Origin: Capsicum annuum
Lineage: Eukaryota; Streptophyta; Magnoliopsida; Solanales; Solanaceae
Assembly: GCF_002878395.1 (NCBI RefSeq)
Contig: NW_025856049.1
Coordinates: forward strand, 556,379 to 620,378
Length of the DNA: 64,000 nt
Direction: 5' to 3'
Below, one piece after another: positions 12,384 to 24,180 of this stretch; positions within the stretch are counted from its first letter, which is position 1, and every line of letters begins with the position of its first letter. The notes under the pieces are model-generated. The model did no database searches, had not been told where the DNA came from, and saw nothing but the letters and a program-made list of their open reading frames with translations. The translations under genes were made by a program, and so were the position numbers.

Positions 12384-14554
12384 TGTCATGACCTGAACGA
12401 GGGTCTATCCGTGATGAACATCCCGAACCATGAAGGCCCGAAATGCCCTTCTCTATTTGGTAATCATGCATGATATTCATATAATAAAAAAATTTGGAAA
12501 CATAATCTTGTATAGAAACATGGTCAATTATGAATTCAACACAAGTATGGAAACTATAAATCAACTACATCTAAATAACATCTGGGTCAGTCTGCGAAAT
12601 CTCTACTGCATGAAAATCTGGCAACTGTCTAAAACTGGGAATAGGCCCCCAGTAGACCAAAATTGAAATAAGTGGCGTAATCTGAAAAGACAGTCCTTCT
12701 AGAATAGAGAAGGCTTACCACTGCACAATCTGATTAGCTATCTGAATTATCTACTGCTTATTTGGATCCCTAGACTGAGTCTCAAAACCTGAGAGGTAGG
12801 GAGATGGAAGGGTCAATACAGATGTACTAGTATGCAGAGCATATCCAGAATAATTATTTATTATTCAACATATATGAGATCAACTTAAAATAGTTCATAA
12901 GTACATCATATAGTAAGAATTCACATGGGCATTTTAAAGATTGTGTAAAAACATCTCAATTCTAAGAAATATGTGATACTTCTGCGCTAGGTGGTATACC
13001 TTACAACTCTAAAAAATTCCATGGGCTATATTGAAACTACCATTAACTCGGCAACGAATCCCCCAACCCAAGTGTGCCACAAAGGTCAGAGTTTCTGAAT
13101 CTACTACGCCATACAGCCATTGCCAAAGTATAATAATAATCTACCCGTATCGGCAAATATGGTTTTAGGATAAGAGTTGCTTGAACTCGCGCTTTCTTTG
13201 GGTAACAACCTAAACCTCTTTAAGCCCTATTTTAAAACTCTATCAAAACATGCAATCTTTGACAATATGCTCTGAAAACATAATTTGTTATGGCATAAAT
13301 ACATATGGTATCTTCATACCATTGACTTGCAAGTCACATCTGAACCATTATTAGTCTATCGTAAATCTCTATTTTCAAAACAAAAGTTTTGGGACCACCA
13401 TTTCAATAATTCAATTCAAAGAAACTCTTTCTCAAACCTCATGTAAACACATGCAAGGAACTTATCTTTGTCAAGCATTTCAGTAGTATATTACAAGGTG
13501 GTCATGTCAAAGTTCTAAATTCACATGCAATTCTTTCTCTTAAACACAAGAACATATTTATATCAAGAAACACCCTCTCAAAAATTTCAAATCATTCTCA
13601 AATGGTATAATATTGTGAAAATATCTTTCAAATCACAAAACCATAATCTTTAATTCAATACACGAGAAGGAGTTCATAATTTATGCTATCAACGATCTTA
13701 AATCTCAAATTCCATACGTATACGTATACATGTAAATCAATTTAGGGGATATTACGACAAGGTCAAAACAATAGTAACATTAAAACATTCGGAGTACGTA
13801 ATTTAGCGCATAGATTCCAAAATCCCTTTGAAATTCATGCAAAAAATCTTGAAATCATGCTCTAATGGTTTTAAGCCCATGTAGTTTTTAGGATAAACCC
13901 CACATACCTTTATCTAGAAATTTAAAGGATGCTTCTTGATGCCCACGGCTTGGGGATTCCAAATCTTTAATTTGTTTTGAAAACCCATGGTTGAATCTTG
14001 ATTTATTTGGATTATCAATATGGAACCCTAGAGAGTGTTCTTGAATAGTTTTGGTGAATGTATGAGTAATATGCTTAATTAGGGTTGAAATCTTGTGTTT
14101 GGACTAATAAGGGTATGGGAAAATACCCAATATACCCTTAATGAGACCGGTATTAAAATATAACTGGGTGCTCGATTTCACGGGTCACCACGATACACTA
14201 CTATCGCGGTAGCTTGCTGAAAATTGAAGAATGGGAATTTGGCCCACTTCGTGATGCGCCACCATTGCGGAGTCCTACTGGAAATTGTCCATCATCATTT
14301 ACACCCTCTCTGCGATTTACCAAGGACAGGAATAATGGTGTTTTACAACTACGACTTAAATTACCCATAACTCCTTCACCGAGTGTCCTTTTTGGACTCA
14401 TCTTATGTCGACGAAAAACTTATTCAATCATTTACAAAATGAAAATTTGAAATCTAAGGGATTTCACCCGAAAAAAAGTATAAATCATTCTAGAAGCTAA
14501 TGCTTGATACTTTAGGGACAGAAATTCATCTAGGGAAAACTTCGGGGCATTACA
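12384..14554 (-). repeat. Element A 3' LTR
   Basis: It begins tgtcatgacctgaacgagg and ends ggggcattaca on the plus strand, giving TG...CA ends, 2,171 bp. It pairs with 19,478-21,646. The U3 block at about 14,160-14,420 repeats a tcgcggt / gatgcgcc-type word with its mirror images. Confidence 0.88.
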
Positions 14555-14571
14555 ATATCCCCCCCCCTAGG
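14555..14571 (-). other. Element A polypurine tract
   Basis: The plus strand reads atatccccccccctagg just inside the LTR. The minus strand is therefore a run of eight to nine G residues before the 3' LTR. Confidence 0.7.
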
Positions 14572-14663
14572 AACATTTGTCCCCAAATATTGACTCGGGA
14601 TACAGACAAGTATAATTTCAAGCATACTAAGGCATAGAAAGAATATGGCAAGGATTTTACTTT

Positions 14664-15041
14664 CTATTTTGTCATCCAATGGATCAAAATGTTTGGGTAT
14701 CTAGCTCTCATGTCAACTTCTGATTCCCAAGTCGCTTCTTCAATTTTATGGTTTCTCCACAACACTTTAACTGAGGCTATCTCTTTGTTCCTCAATCTTC
14801 TAACTTGGCAATCCAAAATCTCTACAGGCTCTTTTTCATAGGATAAAGAGTCTGTCACTTTGATTTCTTCGATAGGAAATACTAAAGAATGGTCTTTAAC
14901 ACACTTCTTCAACATACATATATGAAATACCAGATGAACGAAACCCAAACTAGCTAGCAATTCTAACTCATATGCAACTCCACCTATCCTTCTCACAATC
15001 TGATATGGTTTTATATAGGGAGGACTCATCTTACCTTTCAT
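14664..15041 (-). pseudogene. Element A GPY/F module and chromodomain (integrase C-terminus)
   Basis: An open stretch of about 125 codons ending in a natural stop just before the PPT. The first part (MSPPYIKPYQIVRRIGG, then YELEL and a VFHICMLKKC segment) is the GPY/F-type integrase tail. The last about 45 residues are a chromodomain: VEILDCQVRRLRN, then VKVLWRNH, then EEATWE. Such chromodomains are thought to steer integration to heterochromatin. This is the best preserved coding part of element A. It is separated from the integrase core by frameshifts and a stop, so I treat it as part of a pseudogene. Confidence 0.8.
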
Positions 15042-15164
15042 CCCGAATTACATGACTCTCTTCATGGGAGAAACCTTGAGAAACACCCAATCTCCAGCCT
15101 CAAACTCTAGATCTGTTCTCCTAACATCGACGTAGGACTTCTGATGACTCTGAGCTATCTTAAG

Positions 15165-16038
15165 TCATTCTCTAATGACTTCCACATCCTTTATTGCCTG
15201 AAGAACAAGATCAGGACCAAATATCTGTGTCTCACATACTTCATACCATCTTATCGGGGACCTACGTCTTCTCCCATACAATGCCTCAAAAGGTGCCATC
15301 TTAATATTAGAATGGAAACTATTATTATATGCGAACTCTATCAATGATAAGTGTTTAAATTCACTTGGGTACCTAAACCCTTTTGAAACGATCTCCAAAA
15401 CAGTGAAGAAAATCAGATATGATGGACACAGGTGCCCCATGCAAACAAACTATTTTTGGAATGAACATCTTGGCATAATCCTATCCCGACTAATTTGTCC
15501 TGACAGGTAGAAAGGGAGCTAACTTGGTCAACCTATCTACAATTACCCAAATGGAATTATACAGGTTTCGGGACCTTGGTAGTCCTGTAATGAAGTCTAT
15601 ATTAATCATCTCCCACTTCCACAAAGGCAAAGCCATCTCTTGAGAAGAACCACCTGGCCTCATATGTGCCACTTTAACTTGTTGACAATTCAAACACTTG
15701 GCAACATAGTTAGCCACATCACACTTCATATTATTTCACCAATAAATGATTTTCAAATCATGATACATCTTACTAGAGCTAGGGTGAAAAACATACCTCA
15801 ATATATGAGCTTCGTCAAGGATTCTCTTTCTCAGACCATCTACATCTGGCACACACAACCTACCCTGGTATCTCAAAATACCATCACCACCAATTTTAAA
15901 TGACATTACATTTTGTTGACCCATATCTTTCTTGATCTGCATCAAGATGGGATCTTCAACCTTCTTCTCTTTAACTTCTACACAAAGGGAAGTTTTAGCT
16001 ATCTCATAAACAACCACTCCTCCATCCTTGAAATCCAA
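15165..16038 (-). pseudogene. Element A integrase core, internal deletion
   Basis: The zinc-binding HHCC module is present: H...H in the segment around FHPSSSKMYHDL, then C-L-N-C near 15,680. The first acidic residue is kept in WVIVDRLTKLA (about 15,530). After LPVRTN the frame is lost (15,380-15,490), and the sequence then jumps from the GLGT region directly to LSLIEFAYNNSFHSN near 15,350. The segment that normally holds HPQTDG and the catalytic Glu has been removed, by my estimate about 100 bp. The segment with the second Asp is scrambled. The product would be inactive. Confidence 0.75.
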
Positions 16039-16140
16039 AATTCATATTCCTAGATTTGCCAGTCGGTGAATATCCTTCACCATCTCCCTCTTTTCTTTTC
16101 CCACACGAGAAAGACTACCCATAGATAACCTGCTGAGGGC

Positions 16141-16566
16141 ATCAACTACCATATTTGCCTTTCCCTAATAATAGTGTAGGCTTATGTCATAGTCTTTTGA
16201 AAGTTCCAACCACTGTCTCTACCTGAGATTAAATTCTTTCTACGAGAAAATATACTGTAAATTCTGGTGGTCAGTAAATATATCAACATGTACCCCAAAC
16301 AAATAGTGCCTCCGAATCTTAAGTGCAAAAACCACAGCCGCTAACTCCAAGTCATAAGTTGGGTAGTTCCGCTCATGCACCTTCAACTTCCTAGATGCAT
16401 AACCCAATACCTTATCGTGCTGCATAAGAACACACCCAAGTCCTACTTGGGAAGCATCACAGTATACAACCAAACCTTTTGTACCCTCCGAAAGAGTCAG
16501 AACATGAGTTGTAGTCAACTTGTCTTTAAACTTCTCAAAACTATTCTCACAAGAGTCACAACACAA
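16141..16566 (-). pseudogene. Element A RNase H
   Basis: An open stretch from 16,566 to 16,240 reads [16 protein letters not shown], then [24 protein letters not shown] and [13 protein letters not shown]. These are the standard gypsy RNase H blocks with D in YCDAS, E in LELAAV and D in TDH all present. A stop follows YIFS. A linker with NMVVDALSR continues to about 16,141. Upstream it joins RT through a stop at about 16,580. Confidence 0.8.
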
Positions 16567-16581
16567 AAACTTTACTTTTTT

Positions 16582-17460
16582 CTAAGTCAACTTAGTAAGT
16601 GGTGCAGCTATGGAAGAAAAACTCTCGATGAATCTTCTGTAATAACCCGTCAAACCAAAGAATCTCCAAATATCGATTGGAGACGTGGGCCTGAGCCATT
16701 TTCTTACTGCCTCAATCTTCTGGGGATCAACCTTAATCCCCTCACTAGACACAATATTCCCCAAGAAAGCAATAGCATTCAACCAGAATTCAGACTTGGA
16801 AAATTTTGCATACAACTTATGATCTCCAAGGATCTGAAGGATGATTCGAAGGTAATTGTCATGGTTCTCCTCGCTCTTAGAATATACCAAAATGTTATCA
16901 ATGAATACAATCACAAACAGATCCAAAAACTGACGGAAAACCCTATTCATTAGATCCATGAAAGTTGCAGGGACATTAGTCAACCCGAAGAACATGAATA
17001 AGTATTCATAATGGTCATATATGGTTCGTAAAGTTGTTTTACAAATATCTGACTCTCTAACTTTCAACTGGTGACATCCCGAACGAAGGTCTATCTTTGA
17101 AAAACATTTAGCACCCTAAAGTTGATAAAAAAGATCATCAATCCTAGGAAGGAGATATTTATTTTTAATCGTGACCTTATTTAACTGGCGGTAATCTATT
17201 CACATACGAAGGGAACCGTCTTTCTTTCGCACAAAAAGAATAGGTGCACCCAAGGGAGACACACTGGGGCAGATAAAACCTTTATCTAAATGATCTGCTA
17301 GCTGTTCTTTCAACTCTTTTAGCTCTTCAAGAGCAATCCAATATGGCAGAATAGAAATAAGATGGGTATCTAGAAATAAATCAATATCAAAATCTATCTC
17401 CCAATTAGGTAGTATTCATGGGAGATCATCTGGAAAGACTTCTGGGAATTTATTCACTAC
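16582..17460 (-). pseudogene. Element A reverse transcriptase, active-site Asn
   Basis: RT begins with FPEVFPDDLP (about 17,430), continues through [16 protein letters not shown] and DYRQLNKV (about 17,200), and then through a long open part, 17,067-16,582, with [15 protein letters not shown]. The catalytic motif reads [12 protein letters not shown]. Asn (codon on plus 16,894-16,896) replaces the second of the paired Asp residues needed to bind metal in all RTs. The downstream thumb region ([20 protein letters not shown], then TGYYRRFI) is well kept. At least three in-frame stops lie in the N-terminal part. Confidence 0.82.
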
Positions 17461-18000
17461 GAGGATAGATTGAAGAGGGAGACTTTTGGCACTAGAATCT
17501 TTAACCTAAATAAGATGATACAAGAAACCTTTGGAAATAAGTTTACGGGCCCTAAGATAAGATATGAAGTGCCCTCTAGGTGCTAGAGAATGTCCCTCCC
17601 ATTCTACCACAGACTCATTCAAAAAATAAAAGGTGACTCTTCAGGTCCTACAATACAAGGTGGCATAGCATGAATGGAGCTAGTCCATCCCTAAGATGGC
17701 ATCAAAATCAACCATATCATGTTCTATAAGATCTACCTCAGTATCCCTGCTGAAAATAGACACAACACAATTTGTATGCATCCTCTTAGCCACAATAGAA
17801 TCTCCCATCGGGGAGGAAACCTAAAAAGGTTCAGCAATAACATCAGGCTCAAACCCAAAACCAACAACCACGTATGGGGTCAGATAAGACAAGGTAGACC
17901 CGAGATTAAGTAATACATACACATCATTAGAAAATACTTACAACGTACCAGTGACTACATCTGGTGAGACCTCTTTCTCCTGGTTGTTGGTCAAAGAATA
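17461..18000 (-). pseudogene. Element A protease and linker
   Basis: The aspartic protease signature (usually D-[SPT]-G-[AS]-T) is present as NLGST at plus 17,893-17,907, followed by LSYLTPYVVVGFGFEPDVI. The catalytic Asp is therefore Asn. Downstream are PMGDSIVAKRMHTN and the linker MVDFDAILGMD near 17,690, which has a stop right after it. The enzyme would cleave Gag-Pol in an active element. It cannot do so here. Confidence 0.7.
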
Positions 18001-18059
18001 CAATTAGTTCCAACCATTTTCGGTGGCTGAAGTGGCACCCTTCTGAGGTGGTGATTCAG

Positions 18060-19275
18060 ATCAATTCACCTGTGACTTGGCTCCTCCAACATTACTCTTT
18101 GCTGCCAGACAGTCTCTCTAGCTATGGCCTGGCTTGCCGCATGAATAACACACCAAAGCGCCAAACTAACATCTCCCTAGATGATTCCTCCCGCATCTCC
18201 CACAGCGCGGATAGGACCAAGAGGTCTGGGCTACACTTCCCTGCAACTGCGTACCCTGTATCCTCAGCCCCTGACTAGACTAAAAATTCTAGGTGTACTG
18301 CTCAGCTTTGGGTCTAGACACTAGACCACTAGCAGCCGACTGTGTATTACCCTAATTCTTTTTCTTTTGCCATTTTCCACCCCAATTACCATTCTACTGC
18401 TAACTATGACTATGGTCTGTTGCTCTATCTCTATTTACTTACTTGTCCTTCTCTTTAGAATTAACAACTTTTTTTTCTTTTCTTCTACCTGTTGCATATG
18501 GACTGACAGCCTAGCAAAGTCCATATCCCTATTTAGCATCACCCCTTGACATTCAAGCACTAGATCATCTGAAAGGAATTCGAGCTCTTATATTGCTAGT
18601 CATCTCTGGTGCATAGCGGGCTAATTGGTTAAACTTCAATGTGTATTCCTAGACACTCATATTTCCTTACTTCAAGTTTATGAACTTCTCTACTTTAGCT
18701 TTTCTCAGCTCCAGAAGAAAGAATCGATCACAAAAAACTTCCACAAACTCGTCCCAAACTGTGGGCTCAGCACCTTCACCCTTCGCATCTTCCCACTCAT
18801 TATACCATTGGTTCGCTACATCCTTTAGCTGATAAGTTGCCAACTCCACCCCTTCTATTTCTTCTACATGCATCACCTTAGTGATCTTCTCCAAATCATC
18901 CACAAACTCCTGTGGATCTTTTTCTACCTTGGTTCTAGTAAACTTGGGTGAGTTCACTCTCATGAACTGACCCACCCTAGTAGCCTCAGAAGTAACAGAC
19001 GCTGACCCAGTATCCTCCGACCTCTAAGTCTATTCGGCTACCAGTTGTGCTAGAATGTGAATAGAATGTCTGAATTAAGTATTAGAAACCTCTTCTTCAT
19101 GAGGATGAGTGCTATTGGCCCCTGTTCGGGGAGCTCTGGGAGGACTGGTCGGTACAGGAGGTACTCCCAGAGTAGGAATATCTTCTAGGGTATGAGCTCT
19201 ATTATGGGTTCGTATCCCATGGGTAGGATGGACTTTATCATCCTTAGCATTAATATTGGTATAATGGGGAGGCAT
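18060..19275 (-). pseudogene. Element A gag
   Basis: The start is taken as the ATG at plus 19,273-19,275 (MPPHYTNINAKDD), the usual position after the leader. The frame stops at 19,075. Capsid sequence resumes at 18,975-18,667 (VNSPKFTRTKVEKDPQEFVD, then YQLKDVANQWYNEWED and LRKAKVEKFINL). The CCHC zinc knuckle is at 18,109-18,150 with all four ligands (C-YS-C-GKPG-H...C), but a TAG lies between the His and the last Cys. Several stops and frame changes separate these blocks. Confidence 0.75.
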
Positions 19276-19364
19276 CGCTATTTTTCTGAAAAGCAAAGAG
19301 GTCATTGATTTGTGGACAAATTAGACTCTGAAGTATGAACTAAATCATAAAGAAGAGAAACATT

Positions 19365-19435
19365 TTAAGAGCCTAGTAGCCTCCTACTTATAAGTGTCGC
19401 ACGCTACACGCCCATAAGCAAGACTCTACCCGATC
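19365..19435 (-). promoter_or_regulatory. Element A conserved leader block
   Basis: Between PBS and gag the minus strand carries GTGTAGCGTGCGACACTTAT, then AAGTAGGAGGCTAC and an AATGTTTC ending. The same words in the same order are in elements C, D, E and G. The function is unknown. Packaging or dimer-linkage RNA structure is an inference. Confidence 0.5.
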
Positions 19436-19461
19436 GCAGATACCCTGGGACCATGAACCGT

Positions 19462-19473
19462 GCTTTGATACCA
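19462..19473 (-). other. Element A primer-binding site
   Basis: The minus strand reads TGGTATCAAAGC four bases inside the 5' LTR. It has one mismatch to the initiator tRNA-Met complement TGGTATCAGAGC. Confidence 0.8.
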
Positions 19474-19477
19474 AGTT

Positions 19478-21646
19478 TGTTACAACCCGAACGAAGGCCT
19501 GGCCTTGACGAACATCCTAAATCATGAAGGCCCGAAACACCTTTCTCTATTTGGTAATCATGCACAACATTCATATAATAAAAAAAGATGTGGAAACATA
19601 ATCTGCTATGGAAACATGGTCAATTCTGAATTCAACATAAGTATGGAAACTCTAAATCAACTATATTTAAATAACATCTGATTCAGTCTATGAAATCTCT
19701 ACTACATGAAAATCTGACAACTGTCTAAAATTGGGACAAGGCCCCTAGAAGAACAAAATTGAAATAAGTGACATACTCTAAAAAGACAGGCCTTATGGAA
19801 TAGAGAAGGCTCACCACTGCACAATTTGATCAGCTGTTTGAATTATCTACTGCTTATCTAGACCCCTAGATTAAGTCTCAAAACCTGAGAGGTAGGGGAG
19901 AAGAGGGGTCAATATAGATGAATTGGTACACAGAGCATATCTAAAATAATCATTTATTATTCAATATAGATGAGAGCAATTTAAAATAGTTCATAAGTAT
20001 ATCATAAAGTAAGAATTCACATGGGCATTTTAAAGACTCTGTAAAAATCATCTCAACTCTGAGAAATCTGTGTTACTTCTACGCTAGGTATAACGTACAA
20101 CTCTGAAAAATTCCATGGGATATATGGAAACTTCCATTAACTCGGCAGCGAAGCCCCCAACCCAAGTGTGCCACAAGGGTCGGAGTCTCTGAATCTACTA
20201 TGCCACACGGCCATTGCCAGCGTATGATAATAATCTACCCGTATCGGCAAATACGGTTTTAGGCTAAGAGTTGCTTGAACTCACGCCTTCTTCGGGTAAC
20301 TACCTAACCCTCTTTAAGCCCTTTTTTAAAACTCTATCAAAACATACAGTCTCTGAAAATATGCTGCAAAATCATAATCTGTTATGGCATAAATACATAT
20401 GGTATCGTCATAACACTGACTTGCAAGTCACATCTCTGAGCCATTATTAGTCTATCGTAAATCTCTATTTTCAAAACACAAGTTTTGGGACCACCATTTC
20501 AATAATTCAATTCAAATAAACTCTTTCTAAAACCTCATGTAAACACATGCAAGGAACTCATCTTTGTCAAGCATTTCAGTAGTATAGTACAAGGTGGTCA
20601 TTTCAAAGTTCTCAATTCACATACAATTCTTTCTCTTAAATACAAGAACACATTTATATCAAGAAACACCCTCTCAATAATTTCAAATAAGCTCAAATAT
20701 TATAATATTGCAAAAGCATCTTTCAAATCACAAAACCATAATCTTTAATTCAATACACGAGAGGGAGTTCATAATTTATGCTCTCATCGATCTTAAATCT
20801 CAAATTACATACATATACGTATACATGTAAATCAATTTAGGGATAGGACCACAAGGTCAAAATAATAGCAACATTAAAACATTCGGAGTACGTAATATAG
20901 ATCACAGATTCTAATAACCCTTTGAAATTCATGTACAAAAATCTTAAAATCATGTTCTAATGGTTTTAAGCCCATGTAGTTTTTAGGATAAACCCCACGT
21001 ACCTCTATCTAGAAATTTAAAGGATGCTTTTTGATCCCCACGACTTGGGGATTCCAAATCTTCAATTTGTTTTGAAAAGCCACAGTTGAATCTTGATTTA
21101 TTTGGATTATCAATATGGAACCCTAGAGAGTATTCTTAAATATTTTTGGTGAATGTATGAATAATATGCTCAATTGCGGTTGCAATCTCATGTTTGTACT
21201 AATAAGGGTATGGGAAAATACCCAATATACCCTTAATGATACCGGTATTAAAATATAAATGGGAGCCCAATTTCATGGGCCACCACGATGCGCCACTATC
21301 GCGGTGGCTCACTAGAAATTGACGAATGGGAATTTGGCCCACTCCATGCTCCACCATCACGGAGTCCCACTATAAATTGACCATCATAATTTACACCCTC
21401 TTCGTGATGCGCCAAGGACAGGAATGATGCTGTTTTATGACTACGACATAAATTACCTATAACTCCTTCACTGAGTGTCCATTTTGGATGCATCTTATGT
21501 CGAGGTAAAACTTATTCAATCATCTGCGAAATAAAAATTTGAAATCTAAGGGATTCTACCAATAAAAATATATAAATCATTATAAAAGCCAATGCTTGAT
21601 ACTTTAGGGATAAAAATTTAGCTAGGAAAAACTTCGGGATGTTATA
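19478..21646 (-). repeat. Element A 5' LTR
   Basis: This is the 2,169-bp partner of 12,384-14,554. It starts tgttacaacccgaacg and ends cgggatgttata, so the final CA has become TA. The duplication TTGAG follows at 21,647-21,651. The U3 block is at about 21,255-21,490. Confidence 0.88.
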
Positions 21647-21651
21647 TTGAG

Positions 21652-22056
21652 TCTAACCCAGGTGTATCTCCTCAACTAGGACCTGATCAACCTCAACATT
21701 GTACTTTGCCTATTGAGATTATCTCTAATTGGAATCAAGTAGCTATTTGAGTTGTACCGCTATCACAAGATCTTCCATGACCTCTACTATGTTCCTTCTC
21801 ATCACATCATGGATAGTAGGCATGGGGATAGAATAAGAATTTGATCTCTCTCCATAATAGCATGAGTCCTCGCCATCTATGAGAGAAAGGAACAAAAAAT
21901 CTTAAAAAGTGATTAAATCAAGTTCATATAATAAGAAAGAAAAAAGTGGTTTTGCAAATGCTTGTAGCTTTTTGTAGATAGACAATGGATGTCTCCATAT
22001 CTATCTGCAAGACTCTTCTAGACTCACCTTGTACATCTTAGATCAATTAATCTAAC
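21652..22056 (-). pseudogene. Element B gag start and leader
   Basis: This continues element B beyond the insertion of element A. A gag-start-like region is at 21,860-21,900. It is followed (reading towards 22,071) by a leader with atggagacatccattgtct-type sequence on the minus strand, which resembles the leader of fragment F near 51,440-51,470 and differs from the A/C/D/E/G leader. No intact frame is present. Confidence 0.45.
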
Positions 22057-22069
22057 ACTCTAATAACAA
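22057..22069 (-). other. Element B primer-binding site (decayed)
   Basis: The plus strand reads actctaataacaa, a degraded form of gctctgatacca. It sits next to the LTR start as expected. Confidence 0.45.
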
Positions 22070-22071
22070 CA

Positions 22072-22922
22072 TATCATGACCTGAAATTCAAGTCATAATG
22101 GAACTTATCTCATCAACTGGGATAGGTAAGATAACCCAACACCTAATAGTAGAAATCTATCAAATACCAAAAAAAAAATAAAAATATAGATAAGGCTTCA
22201 ACTGATCCACATAATATCATTATTCAATTGGTCATGAATGGTAGTCATTCAAACACTCCGAAGGGAGAACTATCTAACCCAACCCATAACTAACTAAATC
22301 AGACCCTTAATAGTCATTTTCCTTGAATAATTACCATTAACTTACTAAAACACAATATAAATCAACCAAATGAAATACTAAATTAATACACATAAATTAA
22401 AATAGAGTATGGAAGTATCTAATTATTATAATCCCTAGGATCTAAAGGTCACTACATAAGAACATCTAAACAGTATCCAAAAATTAAGTCTAAAGTATCA
22501 TCCAAAATACTAAATAATGAAATGTCTTAGTCTTGAATAAAAGGGCACACACAATACGAGAATGATCTAATAATTGTTCGAACATAGTGCTTACCCTTGA
22601 ATTAATGTCAAAATCATGAATTAGATTCGAGGTCGCATCTAAAATGATATAACACCCTCTACACTCAATAAAAAGAAGACTACATGTAGTATCAATACAT
22701 CCACTAAGTACTATTAGGCATCATCGGCCTACTCAAATCAGCACATACAAATAGGCAAGTCAAATCCAAGTTCACAGATCATGACATAACTTACAATTAA
22801 TTAACAATCAAATAAAATCATAACACTTTAATTCATCAGGAATACAAGTATATAGGTACATCAAATTCACTTAGGGAAATTCTACAACAATGATCCCATA
22901 ACATATATATATAGATATATAT

Positions 22923-22968
<46 letters not shown>

Positions 22969-24180
22969 TGCATGGATGAAAGATATACATACATGCTAGA
23001 GTCTACAAGGACTCTCAGGTATGACCTTCAGGGAACAAGCTCAGTCTATGTATCAGTACCAGCATGGTACCAAATTCAATAATAGTGCAGATGCGACACT
23101 CTATAAATATATTTTCTCAATACCATCTCATAACATACGTCAATGCATGATACAATTAATAATCACAAGTAATTCCTAAAAGTAATCACAACCATCGAAC
23201 TCATATATAGGCACCGAGTTAAGCAAGTATTTACTATAATTAAACATTAAACTACCTTGATTCCTTTCTTAAAACCACATTTTAGCCACAAACTTGACCT
23301 TTCTTTCAATCTCAACCTGTTCTTGATCTATAAACAATAATTACACAATTCTTGACATAATATTTCACCTTTTCTAAATGTTAGGAACTCACATTCATTA
23401 AATTAATGTAAGATTTTCCCTGGCCTATAATCTTAGGGTTTTCTGCCCTTTATACTCTTGAATTCTACATATTTAACATAAAAACAAGAATTCTATTCTA
23501 GGAAGTATTTTGTAGCACCCTAGGATAAAGAACAACTAACAATAAATTAAATCCCCATTAGTTTTGATTAGTTCATAATTTAGGGCTAATCTTCAAATTG
23601 CACTATGCTTATGATTCTCACAATTTCTAAAAATCTAAAAAAGTAATTAAAGTTTGGGTTGTAAAGAAACCTTACTTCAAAGATGAAATCCTAAAACTGA
23701 AGAAAATTGCCTCCGTCTAAGCCCTTGGACATTTTAAAAGTGGAAATAGAAAGTGAATTTCTTATTTTTAAAAACTAATGGACTGCATATTGGTTGCTAT
23801 AGCAATAGGGACACTGCTGCAATGATGGATCTATTGTTGCAGTGGATCCTAGGCTAACTGTGGCTACCACTGCGGGTATGCTTTTATCGCTACAATGGCA
23901 TTTCTATGCTACAGCAAGCCCCAACTAGTTACTCGAGACTTAATTTCAATACTGGCTATTTCACGACACACTTCTAAAAATTCAATATTATGAACTTACC
24001 CTTTTTCAGTATTCATTATAACCAGAGTTCTACTAACCCCTTTTTATGTTTTAGAAGTTTCTACGACTTTTTAAACTCGCTCTTTAACATAAAATCAGAC
24101 CAAAACCACCAAGCAATACACCATTAACAACTATACATTCCTAGATCACAGCACACTTAAAATAAGCATAAAAGTAGGAC
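22072..24180 (-). repeat. Element B 5' LTR (right limit approximate)
   Basis: It starts tatcatgacctgaaattc, a TG start mutated to TA. It is related along its length to fragment F at 51,535 onwards: for example, phrases around 22,430-22,720 match 51,765-52,060 and those around 23,230-23,360 match 52,440-52,590. An AT/ACAT microsatellite is at 22,901-22,969. The U3 word block with ctgctgcaatg/gctatagc-type words is at 23,785-23,940. The outer end is not clearly visible. Confidence 0.55.
22901..22969. repeat. AT-rich microsatellite within element B LTR
   Basis: A run of about 70 bp of at, atag and catac units. Confidence 0.85.

Larger units (their letters stand above)
12384..21646 (-). mobile_element. 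Element A: complete Ty3/gypsy chromovirus, inactivated
   Basis: A minus-strand element of about 9.26 kb. It has a 5' LTR 19,478-21,646, PBS 19,462-19,473, gag, PR, RT, RNase H, INT and chromodomain in order, a PPT at 14,555-14,571 and a 3' LTR 12,384-14,554. The TTGAG duplications flank it, so it is one insertion into element B. The LTRs remain easily alignable along their whole length. Coding is broken by stops and frameshifts, an Asn in the RT active site, an Asn in the protease motif, and an integrase deletion. The chromodomain implies a chromovirus. A Tekay/Del-like clade is my inference. Confidence 0.88.
8716..24180 (-). mobile_element. Element B: decayed gypsy element split by element A
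   Basis: On the minus strand, 22,072 to about 24,180 is the 5' LTR, 21,652-22,071 is leader plus the gag start, and 12,378 down to 8,716 is the rest of gag and pol. The two halves are separated by element A at a TTGAG duplication. Pol stops inside the integrase after the LEDLL...CVVDF segment at about 8,715. The C-terminal integrase, any chromodomain and the 3' LTR are missing. The right limit is approximate because the minus-strand LTR start is not clear. Confidence 0.6.

Noticed and set aside
16375..16953. 192-codon plus-strand frame
   Set aside because: It is the antisense of the element A RNase H/RT region, whose minus-strand motifs explain the sequence fully.
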